Below are positions 23,739-30,690 of a stretch of DNA of 41,404 nucleotides, in pieces. Position 1 is the first letter of the stretch; every line of letters begins with the position of its first letter. The notes beneath the pieces are model-generated. The model did no database searches, had not been told where the DNA came from, and saw only the letters and a program-made list of their open reading frames with translations. Both the position numbers and the translations under genes were made by a program. This DNA comes from an uncultured Oscillospiraceae bacterium (GTDB lineage: Bacteria; Bacillota; Clostridia; Oscillospirales; Oscillospiraceae). Location: NCBI GenBank assembly GCA_947624385.1, contig CANQJZ010000021.1, positions 1 to 41,404 of the forward strand, written 5' to 3'.

Positions 23739-25559
23739 ATGAAGCTAATAGAAGTAATTATATCAAATTTCAGAGGCTACTCTGACGAAATGAGAATACC
23801 AATTTCTGATTTAACAGCCTTGATAGGTAAAAATGATGTTGGAAAGTCCACAATACTTGAGGCTCTTGATATTTTCTTTAATCAAGGAAAAATTGAATTG
23901 GCCGACATCAATGTGAATCATCCACAGGATGAAGTAGTAATTGGTTGCGTTTTTGATGAGATTCCTGATGCAATCACATTAGAAAATGTTCCCACCTCAT
24001 TCGAAAATGAGTATTTATTAAATCCAGATGGGAAATTAGAAATCTGGAAAAAGTATTTTCCTAACAAAAAAGCGACTATATGGATTAACGCACAACATCC
24101 AAATAATGATGGTTATAATGATTTATTATCGAAGAATAATAGTGAGCTCAAAACAAAGATACGTTCACTAGGACTTGAGGAAACTGTAAATCTCACAATT
24201 AATACTGTGATGCGTCGTGCACTATGGGATTCATTGGGAGATGGTATAACTTTTGAGTTACAACTGATTAATGCAGATAATGCCGATGAGAAAAGGTTGT
24301 GGCCAAAAGTAGAACCCCTTTTGCCTATATATCGCTTATTCAAAGCGGATAGGCCAAGTACAGATGAAGATGACGAAGCACAAGACCCTATGCAACAAGC
24401 TGTGAAGATTGCTCTCCAGGAGCAATCCACAGAACTAGCGAGAATAGCGGATAGAGTAAAAGAAAAAGTGTCAGATGTAGCTTTTCGGACAATTGACAAA
24501 CTAAGTGAATTCGATCCAGGCCTTGCTGCTACATTATCTCCAGAATTCCGAAAGGAGCCAAGCTGGGAAAAGGCATTTTCTTTCTCGCTAACAGGTGATA
24601 ATTCCATACCGATAAACAAGCGAGGAAGCGGGATTAGAAGGTTGGTGTTATTTAGCTTTTTTAGGGCGACTACAGAATCAGATTTGTATGCTGGAAAGAA
24701 TATTATCTATGCTGTTGAAGAGCCAGAAACATCACAACATCCAGATGCTCAGAAGAAAATTGTAGAAACCTTCAAAGAAATGACAGAGCAGCAGGGGTGC
24801 CAAATAATAATAACAACTCATGTACCTGGACTTGCAGGCTATATTCCCATTAGTAGTCTTCGATATATCACTAGTACTGACGGGCATATCAACGTATCTT
24901 CTGGTGAGGATAATGAAGGTCTTATAAACAGAATTGCAGATGCTCTAGGCGTTTTCCCTGATTTTGCTCCGGCTTCAGAACCTCATACTGGTGTTAAACT
25001 TATAATTTGCGTTGAAGGACCAAATGATATTGCTTTTCTGACAGCTATCAGTAGAATTGCACATCAAGCAGATGACGGTATCATTGACCTCGAACAAGAA
25101 AACAGTGTTGTTATCATTCCTCTTGGTGGCAGTGTGCTTAGGGATTGGGTTAATAAGAATTACTTGCAGAAGCTTAATACCCGCGAGTACCACATTTATG
25201 ATAGTGATAATATGGACAAGTATGCTCGTGAGCGTGATAGAGTGAATCAGCGAACAGACGGCTCTAGTGCTAGGCAAACACGCAAAAGAGAAATGGAAAA
25301 CTATATTCATGACAGTATCATTCAAAATCTTTTCAATGTACAAATTGAAGTTACGGACACTATGGATGTCTCCACCGAAATATCAACTTTAATTCGTGCA
25401 ACAAATCCAACTGGATACTCTCCAGAAACAGTTAAAAAGAAATTAAATAGATTTGGTGCTCAAATGATGACAATGGAGTTGCTTCGAATTCGTGATCCAG
25501 AAGATGAAGTCTTAGGTTGGTTAAGAGAAATCTCTGCAATTGTACATAGCCAAGACTAA
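23739..25559 (+). CDS. OLD-family ATP-dependent nuclease (AAA ATPase plus TOPRIM)
   Basis: A 606-residue protein from ATG 23739, chosen for the AAGGAGG 5 bases upstream. The N-terminal ABC-type ATPase has Walker A ALIGKNDVGKSTILEAL (near residues 27-43), a central helical insert, a signature-like KRGSGIRRLVLFSF and Walker B IIYAVEEPETSQHPD, with the switch histidine in ITTHVPG. The C-terminal TOPRIM nuclease domain has LIICVEGPNDIAFL and YDSDNMD. OLD proteins cut DNA and several defend against phage, for example P2 Old and GajA of Gabija. No GajB-type helicase lies beside it, so it is solitary. The gene is strikingly AT-rich and on the opposite strand to its neighbours, pointing to separate acquisition. 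Confidence 0.9.
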   Translation: MKLIEVIISNFRGYSDEMRIPISDLTALIGKNDVGKSTILEALDIFFNQGKIELADINVNHPQDEVVIGCVFDEIPDAITLENVPTSFENEYLLNPDGKLEIWKKYFPNKKATIWINAQHPNNDGYNDLLSKNNSELKTKIRSLGLEETVNLTINTVMRRALWDSLGDGITFELQLINADNADEKRLWPKVEPLLPIYRLFKADRPSTDEDDEAQDPMQQAVKIALQEQSTELARIADRVKEKVSDVAFRTIDKLSEFDPGLAATLSPEFRKEPSWEKAFSFSLTGDNSIPINKRGSGIRRLVLFSFFRATTESDLYAGKNIIYAVEEPETSQHPDAQKKIVETFKEMTEQQGCQIIITTHVPGLAGYIPISSLRYITSTDGHINVSSGEDNEGLINRIADALGVFPDFAPASEPHTGVKLIICVEGPNDIAFLTAISRIAHQADDGIIDLEQENSVVIIPLGGSVLRDWVNKNYLQKLNTREYHIYDSDNMDKYARERDRVNQRTDGSSARQTRKREMENYIHDSIIQNLFNVQIEVTDTMDVSTEISTLIRATNPTGYSPETVKKKLNRFGAQMMTMELLRIRDPEDEVLGWLREISAIVHSQD

Positions 25560-25571
25560 GCTATAGCCATC

Positions 25572-25600
25572 AAGGCCCACCGTTTCGGTGAGCCTTGGTT
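25572..25600 (+). terminator. Terminator after the OLD nuclease gene
   Basis: Hairpin of 10 pairs with one mismatch, aaggcccaccg-ttt-cggtgagcctt (25572-25596), followed by ggttta. The short U tract makes it moderate. Confidence 0.65.
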
Positions 25601-25686
25601 TATGCCAATGAATGGCCGCTTTGTATCAAAATTACCTGTTTTCCTGACCGCTTACAATAAGCGCGGTGCTACTCTAAAATGAACAC

Positions 25687-25725
25687 AAACCCGGAAACGC
25701 CTGACACACAAGGCTTTCCGGGTTT
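25687..25725 (-). terminator. Hairpin just after the in-element stop of the sigK 5' portion
   Basis: The 11-bp stem aaacccggaaa/tttccgggttt (25687-25697 and 25715-25725) carries an inner GCC/GGC stem. On the minus strand it follows the TGA that ends the interrupted sigK frame, so it should stop transcription of unrearranged sigK before the element genes. Confidence 0.7.
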
Positions 25726-26381
25726 CACTTACAATTACAGCGGCGCGATACGTACGACCGGCTGATGCCGATGCGCTCGGCGACGGCCCGCTGGGGCATG
25801 GGCGGCTCGCCGGAAAGGCCGTAGCGCAGACGGATGATCTCGGCCTCCCGGCCTTCCAAAACGGTGTCCACCGCCTTACGGACCTGCTTTGTGGCCTCGC
25901 GGCGGGAGAGCTCCTCCAGCATGTCCTGGTCGCCGGCGATGGTGTCCAGCAGGGCAAGCCCCTCTCCCTCGCCGTCCGAGTCCAGCGCGTCGGACAATGA
26001 CACGTCCCCCGCCGATTTCTTCTGGCCGCGGAAGTGCATGAGTATCTCGTTCTCGATGCACTTGGACGCGTACGTGGCTAGACGCACGCCCTTGTCCGGC
26101 CGGTAAGTGGACACGCCCTTGATGAGCCCGATGGTGCCGATGGACACCAGGTCCTCCGCGTCGGCGGCGGACGTATAGTACTTCTTGATGATGTGCATCA
26201 CCAGGCGCAGATTGTGCTCGATGAGCGTGTTTCTGGCATCCAGGTCCCCCTGCGCGGCCCGCTGGATGTACGCCTGTTCCTCCTGCGGTTTCAAGGGCCG
26301 TGGAAAGGACGAGGCGTTGTCCCCCAGCCGGAGCATCAGAAGCGCGCTGGATACCAGCAGCATGAACGTCGCGGAAAGCAT
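25725..26381 (-). CDS. sigK: Pro-sigma-K, 5' portion (213 codons plus 5 element-encoded codons)
   Basis: SigK is the late mother-cell sigma factor of sporulation. From ATG 26381 the chain has a hydrophobic pro-sequence (MLSATFMLLVSSALLMLRLG), then the mature start DNASSFPRPLKPQEEQAY, region 2 (ARNTLIEHNLRLVMHIIKKY, EDLVSIGTIGLIKG, LATYASKCIENEILMH) and most of region 4.2 (AERIGISRSYVSR). After R213 the frame enters the element and adds only RCNCK before a stop. Joining to 15969-16022 gives a 230-residue protein. Bacillus pro-SigK is 241 residues. Without excision the product lacks the last helix of region 4.2. Confidence 0.93.
   Translation of the reverse strand: MLSATFMLLVSSALLMLRLGDNASSFPRPLKPQEEQAYIQRAAQGDLDARNTLIEHNLRLVMHIIKKYYTSAADAEDLVSIGTIGLIKGVSTYRPDKGVRLATYASKCIENEILMHFRGQKKSAGDVSLSDALDSDGEGEGLALLDTIAGDQDMLEELSRREATKQVRKAVDTVLEGREAEIIRLRYGLSGEPPMPQRAVAERIGISRSYVSRRCNCK
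25726..25751. repeat. Right attachment end: recombinase arm plus core
   Basis: Arm cacttacaat (25726-25735), a 7-base spacer, then core gcgcgatac (25743-25751). A second copy of the arm, cgcttacaat, lies at 25649-25658 and is followed by aagcg. Confidence 0.8.
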
Positions 26382-26403
26382 AGCCGTTGATCACCCCAGG
26401 TAC

Positions 26404-26433
26404 AGACTATGCCGCCACGGTCTGTCCTGATTC
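26404..26433 (-). promoter_or_regulatory. Candidate sigma-E-like promoter of sigK
   Basis: GAATCAG (26427-26433) and CATAGTCT (26404-26411) on the minus strand with a 15-base spacer. It matches the sigma-E consensus only partly, but the position, 22 bases before the start codon, is right. Confidence 0.3.
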
Positions 26434-26448
26434 GACTTTATTCCGCTT

Positions 26449-27948
26449 TTATTTTATCTCCCAGTCCCGGGCCCGTTCCACCGCCTTGTGCCAGCCGGAC
26501 ATGAGCCGCCGGGCCCTGTCCGGGTCCATGGCGGGCTCAAAGCGCCGCTGGGTCCGCCGGAGAGAGCGCACCTGGTCCAGCTCGGTCCACACCCCGGTGG
26601 CGAGACCGGCCAGAAACGCCGCGCCCAGGGCCGTGGTCTCCACGGTCTCGGGCCTGTCGATGGGCTGCTGGAGCATGTCCGCCTGAAATTGCATGAGAAA
26701 GTCCGATACGCTCGCGCCGCCATCCACGCGCAGCACGTCCATCTTATACCCGGCGTCGGCCTCCATCAGCGCCAGCAGGTCTGCCACCTGGTAGGCGATG
26801 CCCTCCAGCACCGCCCGGCAGAGATGGGCCTTGCGGGTGCCGCGGGTGACGCCCAGCACCGCGCCGCGGGCGTATGGGTCCCACCAGGGCGCGCCAAGGC
26901 CGGTGAAAGCGCTGACCATGTACACCCCGCCGGTGTCCGGTACCTGCTCGGCCAGCACGTCGCACTCGTGGGCCGTGGAGATGAGCTCCAGCTCGTCCCG
27001 CAGCCACTGGATGGATGACCCGGCATTGAACACGCTGCCCTCCACCGCGTAGGCGGTCCGGCCGTTCACCTGCCACGCCACGCTGGTGAGAAGGCCGTTG
27101 CGGCTCCTGGGGGATGTCTCCCCCACGTTCATCAGCGTGAAGCAGCCGGTGCCGTAGGTGTTCTTCGCCTGACCGGGCCGCAAGCATCCCTGGCCCAGCA
27201 GAGCCGCCTGCTGGTCCCCTGCCACGCCGGCGATGGGAATGCCCTCCAGCTGTTCCAGGCCGGGTATGCCCCGCTTCACCCGGCCAAATTCCCCGGCGTT
27301 GGGCAGGACCTCAGGCAGCATGGACATGGGGATACCAAGCATGCGGCACATGTCCTCATCCCAGCAGAGCTTGTCGATGTTGAAGAGCATGGTCCGGGAG
27401 GCGTTGGACGGGTCCGTCACATGCCGTCCGGTCAGGCTCCAGATGAGCCAGGTGTCCACCGTGCCAAAAAGAAGTTTACCCTGCTCCGCCTTTGTCCGTG
27501 CGCCGGATACGTTGTCCAGTATCCACTTGATCTTCGTGCCGGAGAAATAGGGGTCAGGCACCAGGCCGGTGGTGCGTAATATCTGGTCCTTCATGCCCCG
27601 GTCCACCAGTTCCCGTATCGTGGGCGCGGTACGGCGGCACTGCCAGACGATGGCGTTATAGACCGGCTCGCCGGTTTCCTTATCCCAGACGATGGTCGTC
27701 TCCCGCTGGTTGGTGATTCCGATGGCGGCGATGTCCGCCGCCGACAGCCCAGAGCGTTCAAAGGCCGCGCCCAGGGCGTGGAATTGGGTGTCGATGATGT
27801 CCTGGGGCACGTGCTCCACCCAGCCCGGTTTCGGGTAGTGCTGGGCAAAGGGATATTGGGCCTGGGAAACGATGTTCCCCTTCCGGTCGAACACAATGGC
27901 GCGGGAGCTGGTGGTGCCCTGGTCCAGCGCGATCACATAGCCTTGCAT
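26449..27948 (-). CDS. glpK: Glycerol kinase
   Basis: This enzyme phosphorylates glycerol to glycerol 3-phosphate. It is 499 residues, the family length. The FGGY kinase motifs are intact: ALDQGTTSSRAIVFD at the N-terminus, GITNQRETTIVWDKETG, WLIWSLTGRHVTDPSNASRT, AGVAGDQQAALLGQGC, NTYGTGCF, and VDGGASVSDFLMQFQADML. A GAGGAGG site precedes the ATG at 27948. No glpF or glpD is next to it in this window. The 67 bases to sigK hold the sigK promoter region. Confidence 0.97.
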   Translation of the reverse strand: MQGYVIALDQGTTSSRAIVFDRKGNIVSQAQYPFAQHYPKPGWVEHVPQDIIDTQFHALGAAFERSGLSAADIAAIGITNQRETTIVWDKETGEPVYNAIVWQCRRTAPTIRELVDRGMKDQILRTTGLVPDPYFSGTKIKWILDNVSGARTKAEQGKLLFGTVDTWLIWSLTGRHVTDPSNASRTMLFNIDKLCWDEDMCRMLGIPMSMLPEVLPNAGEFGRVKRGIPGLEQLEGIPIAGVAGDQQAALLGQGCLRPGQAKNTYGTGCFTLMNVGETSPRSRNGLLTSVAWQVNGRTAYAVEGSVFNAGSSIQWLRDELELISTAHECDVLAEQVPDTGGVYMVSAFTGLGAPWWDPYARGAVLGVTRGTRKAHLCRAVLEGIAYQVADLLALMEADAGYKMDVLRVDGGASVSDFLMQFQADMLQQPIDRPETVETTALGAAFLAGLATGVWTELDQVRSLRRTQRRFEPAMDPDRARRLMSGWHKAVERARDWEIK

Positions 27949-27962
27949 GATATGCCTCCTCG

Positions 27963-27991
27963 TTGACGAATAAGCGTGAATGGGGTAAAAT
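27963..27991 (+). promoter_or_regulatory. Promoter of the alpha/beta hydrolase gene
   Basis: TTGACG (27963-27968) and TAAAAT (27986-27991) with a 17-base spacer, 39 bases before the start codon, in the divergent region with glpK. Confidence 0.7.
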
Positions 27992-28030
27992 TATAGAAAA
28001 TTATAACACAGAAAGCGGCGGTTTTCTATC

Positions 28031-28957
28031 ATGAAAAAGCAAGAACAATCCTTTCCCTCCGCCGACGGGACCCATCAGGTCGCCTGGACGCTTTGGGAGC
28101 CGGACGGGCCGGCGCGGGGCGTGGTGCAGCTGGTCCACGGCGTGGCGGAATACGTAGAGCGCTACGACGCTTTTGCGCGGTTCCTGACGGAGCACGGTTT
28201 TGCCGTGGCCGGGGACGACCATCTGGGCCACGGGCGCACCGCCGGAAACGAGCCGGAGCTGGGCTGGTTCGCGGAAAAAGACGGCTGGAAGATCATCGTG
28301 GAGGACGAAAAGCGCCTGCGGGACATTTTGCGGGCGAAATACCCCGGCGCGCCCATGGTCCTGTTCGGACACAGCATGGGCAGCTTTATGGCCCGGACCT
28401 ATCTCATGCGGTGGCCGGATGACTTCACCTGCTGCGTCCTGTCCGGCACGGGCCATCAGAGCGCCGTCGTATGCCGGTTCGGCAAGCTCCTGGCCGGTCT
28501 GGAAATACGTCGCCACGGCAGCCAATACCGCAGCGCCCTGCTGCAAAAGATCGCCTTTGGCAGCTACTTAAAGCGCATAGACGACCCGGTGGGTCCCAAC
28601 GACTGGATATGCACCAAGGCGTCCGTCGTCCGCCAATACGACGCGGACCCCAAGTGCGGCTTCACCGCCACGGCGGGGCTCATGTACGACATGATGGATG
28701 GCCTGAGCATCATCGGCGACAGCGCCGGGATGGAGAAGATGAGCAAGGCCCTGCCGGTGCTTTTCATCGCGGGCGAGGAGGACCCGGTGGGCGCTTACGG
28801 CAAGGGCGTGGGCCACGTGGCGAACATGTTCCGCAGGGCCGGTATGGCCGACGTGACCGTGAAGCTCTACCCCGCCATGCGCCACGAGGTCCTCAACGAG
28901 CGGGACAAAGAGACAGTCTGGCGGGATGTGCTGGATTGGATAGTGGAAAAGATATGA
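28031..28957 (+). CDS. Alpha/beta hydrolase (serine aminopeptidase S33 / monoacylglycerol lipase type)
   Basis: A 308-residue soluble hydrolase. The nucleophile elbow GHSMGS places the serine at residue 115. The early block VQLVHGVAEYVERYDAFARF and DDHLGHGRT match the monoacylglycerol-lipase-like group. The acid is probably the aspartate of AGEEDPVG, and the histidine that of AMRHEVLNE. The ribosome site before the ATG is weak. The gene faces away from glpK; a lipase making glycerol near a glycerol kinase is tempting but only an inference, as the substrate cannot be read from sequence. Confidence 0.88.
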   Translation: MKKQEQSFPSADGTHQVAWTLWEPDGPARGVVQLVHGVAEYVERYDAFARFLTEHGFAVAGDDHLGHGRTAGNEPELGWFAEKDGWKIIVEDEKRLRDILRAKYPGAPMVLFGHSMGSFMARTYLMRWPDDFTCCVLSGTGHQSAVVCRFGKLLAGLEIRRHGSQYRSALLQKIAFGSYLKRIDDPVGPNDWICTKASVVRQYDADPKCGFTATAGLMYDMMDGLSIIGDSAGMEKMSKALPVLFIAGEEDPVGAYGKGVGHVANMFRRAGMADVTVKLYPAMRHEVLNERDKETVWRDVLDWIVEKI

Positions 28958-28958
28958 G

Positions 28959-28986
28959 AAAACCGGGAGGGCAGCCTCCCGGTTTT
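28959..28986. terminator. Bidirectional terminator between hydrolase and mreB-like gene
   Basis: Perfect 12-bp stem aaaaccgggagg/cctcccggtttt with a 4-base loop. U runs on both strands serve the two convergent genes. Confidence 0.9.
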
Positions 28987-28988
28987 AT

Positions 28989-30023
28989 TTATCCGTTTTT
29001 CATCTGACGCCGGCGGGCCAGGTTGATCATGCCCTCCTGCATGTCGTTCAGGTTCTGGAGCATGCGGCCCGCGCCGTAGGCGGTGCAGCTGAGCGCGTCG
29101 TCCACCAGCACGGCCTCGATGCCGGTCTGCTCGGTGACGGCCTTGTCCAGGCCCCATATCTGGCTGCCGCCGCCGGACAAAATGATGCCGTTTTCCGACA
29201 CGTCCCCCACCAGCTCCGGGAGCGTCTGCTCCAGGACGAGATGTATGGCCTCCATGATCTGGGCCACAGGTTCCTCCAGCGCCTCCGCCATATCCGTGGA
29301 GCTGACGGTGACGCTCCGGGGCAGGCCCGTCACCAGACACCGGCCCTTGACCTCCTCGTAGGACACCTCCGGCCGTGGCGTGACGCAGCCGATGGACAGC
29401 TTCAGTTCCTCCGCCGTGCGGGTGCCGATGAGCAGGTTGTGCTTTTTGCGGATATACCGGACGATGGCCTCGTCGAAGGCGGCGCCGGCAGTCTTGATGG
29501 ATTCCCGCTCCACCACGCCGCCCAGGCTCACCACGGCCACTTCCGTGGTGCCGCTGCCGATGTCCACGATCATGTGCCCGTCGGCCTTGCCGATGTCGAT
29601 GCCCGCGCCCACGGCGGTGGCCAGGGCCGACTCCGTGAGATAGACCTTTCTGGCCCCGGCCTCGATGGCCGCGTCGATCAGGGCACGCTCCTCCACGCCG
29701 GTGATGGACCCGGGCACGCAGATGAGCACCCGGGGCTTGAACAGGCTGAAGGACGTGATATGGCTGATGAACTCCTTCAGCATCCGGGAGGTCATGTCAT
29801 AGTCGGAGATGACGCCCGCCACGATGGGGCTGATGGGCACGATATTGGCCGGGGTCCGGCCCAGCATTTTTTTCGCCTCGTCGCCAATCTTCAAAAGCCG
29901 GCCGTTGGTGCTGTCCATAGCCACCAGGGACGCCTCCCGCAGCCGGATACCCCTGCCGCGCACGTACATAAGGGTGGTCATGGTGCCGAGGTCGATGGCG
30001 ATGTCTCTTTCAAAAAACAGCAT
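28989..30023 (-). CDS. mreB: MreB/Mbl-like actin homologue
   Basis: A rod-shape cytoskeletal actin that forms membrane-bound filaments and guides wall synthesis. The ATG at 30023 has AGGAGG 6 bases upstream and begins MLFFERDIAIDLGTMTTLMY, giving 344 residues. Actin phosphate-binding motifs DLGTMTT and MIVDIGSGTTEVAVVSLGG, and the adenosine motif ILSGGGSQIWGLD, are present. The usual DLGTANT is DLGTMTT here, a mild deviation. It is not followed by mreC and mreD in this window, so which paralogue (MreB, Mbl, MreBH) it is cannot be decided. Confidence 0.92.
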   Translation of the reverse strand: MLFFERDIAIDLGTMTTLMYVRGRGIRLREASLVAMDSTNGRLLKIGDEAKKMLGRTPANIVPISPIVAGVISDYDMTSRMLKEFISHITSFSLFKPRVLICVPGSITGVEERALIDAAIEAGARKVYLTESALATAVGAGIDIGKADGHMIVDIGSGTTEVAVVSLGGVVERESIKTAGAAFDEAIVRYIRKKHNLLIGTRTAEELKLSIGCVTPRPEVSYEEVKGRCLVTGLPRSVTVSSTDMAEALEEPVAQIMEAIHLVLEQTLPELVGDVSENGIILSGGGSQIWGLDKAVTEQTGIEAVLVDDALSCTAYGAGRMLQNLNDMQEGMINLARRRQMKNG

Positions 30024-30033
30024 GGTAAACCTC

Positions 30034-30690
30034 CTACCTGGTACTGGCAAGCGTGGCGCACCGCACGTCCTCCGCCCCGGCCAGCAGCAGCGTTTTGGCG
30101 CACTCGGAGAGGGTGGAACCGGTGGTCACGATATCGTCGATAAGTAAAATGCGCTTGTCCCGTATAAGCTCCGGGTCGAGGACAGTGTATGCCCCGGCGA
30201 TGTTGGCCCGGCGCTTTTCCGGCTCGCCGGTCCGGGACTGGGGGTGTACGCCCCGCTTTTTCTTCAGGACCGGCATCGGCTCGCGCAGTAAGCGCTTTCC
30301 GGCAAAGCGGGCGATCAGCTCCGCCTGGTCATAGCCCCGGCTGCGCCGGCGGCCAGGGTCCAGCGGCACCCAGGAGAGGATATCATACTCCCTTTCCAGG
30401 TTTTCGTAGATGCACTCCGCCACCAGCGTCCCGAACACGTTCGCATAGGCCTGGACGCCGTTGAACTTATACCGATGGATGGCCTCTCGCACGGAGCCCT
30501 CGTAATAAAGCGCCGAGACGCACTCGGAGAAAAAATCCCCGCGCCGCCGTCCTCCGTCGGGCGTAAACGGCAGGTCCTGCTGACATTTTTCGCATATCCG
30601 CACCGGACCGGGCGGCAGAAATTTGCGGCAGAACACGCACCGGGTGGGATAGATAAGGTCCAGCAGCCAGTAAGCCAGCTTACTCTTCAT
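30034..30690 (-). CDS. comF: ComF family phosphoribosyltransferase-like protein
   Basis: A 218-residue ComF-type protein, linked to DNA uptake and processing in competent bacteria. An N-terminal zinc ribbon (CVFCRKF and CEKC) is followed by the phosphoribosyltransferase fold. SWVPLDPGRRRSRGYDQAE and the PRPP-binding signature ILLIDDIVTTGSTLSECA are clear. It ends 10 bases before the mreB start and overlaps recD2 by 11 bases. Confidence 0.93.
   Translation of the reverse strand: MKSKLAYWLLDLIYPTRCVFCRKFLPPGPVRICEKCQQDLPFTPDGGRRRGDFFSECVSALYYEGSVREAIHRYKFNGVQAYANVFGTLVAECIYENLEREYDILSWVPLDPGRRRSRGYDQAELIARFAGKRLLREPMPVLKKKRGVHPQSRTGEPEKRRANIAGAYTVLDPELIRDKRILLIDDIVTTGSTLSECAKTLLLAGAEDVRCATLASTR

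Larger units (their letters stand above)
16023..25751. mobile_element. sigK intervening (skin-like) element, 9,720 bp between core repeats
   Basis: Direct repeats of gcgcgatac at 16023-16031 and 25743-25751 (plus strand) bound the element, and deletion of one repeat unit rejoins sigK in frame. It encodes a large serine recombinase at one end. Cargo: a 50-codon small gene, a response regulator, a kinase/permease fusion, an XRE regulator, a type III toxin-antitoxin system, relaxase, RepA and ars remnants, and an OLD nuclease. The remnants point to an integrative conjugative element origin. By analogy with skin of Bacillus subtilis and skin of Clostridioides difficile, excision is expected in the mother cell during sporulation; the timing is inference. 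Confidence 0.92.

Noticed and set aside
25607..25620. A 14-base match, atgaatggccgctt, between 25607-25620 and the minus strand just upstream of the recombinase (about 17692-17705)
   Set aside because: A single match this short within a 10-kb element could occur by chance, and no wider similarity surrounds it.
27948..28031. Operon or functional link between glpK and the lipase-like hydrolase
   Set aside because: The genes are divergent with separate signals; a shared glycerol pathway is plausible but nothing in the sequence shows it.
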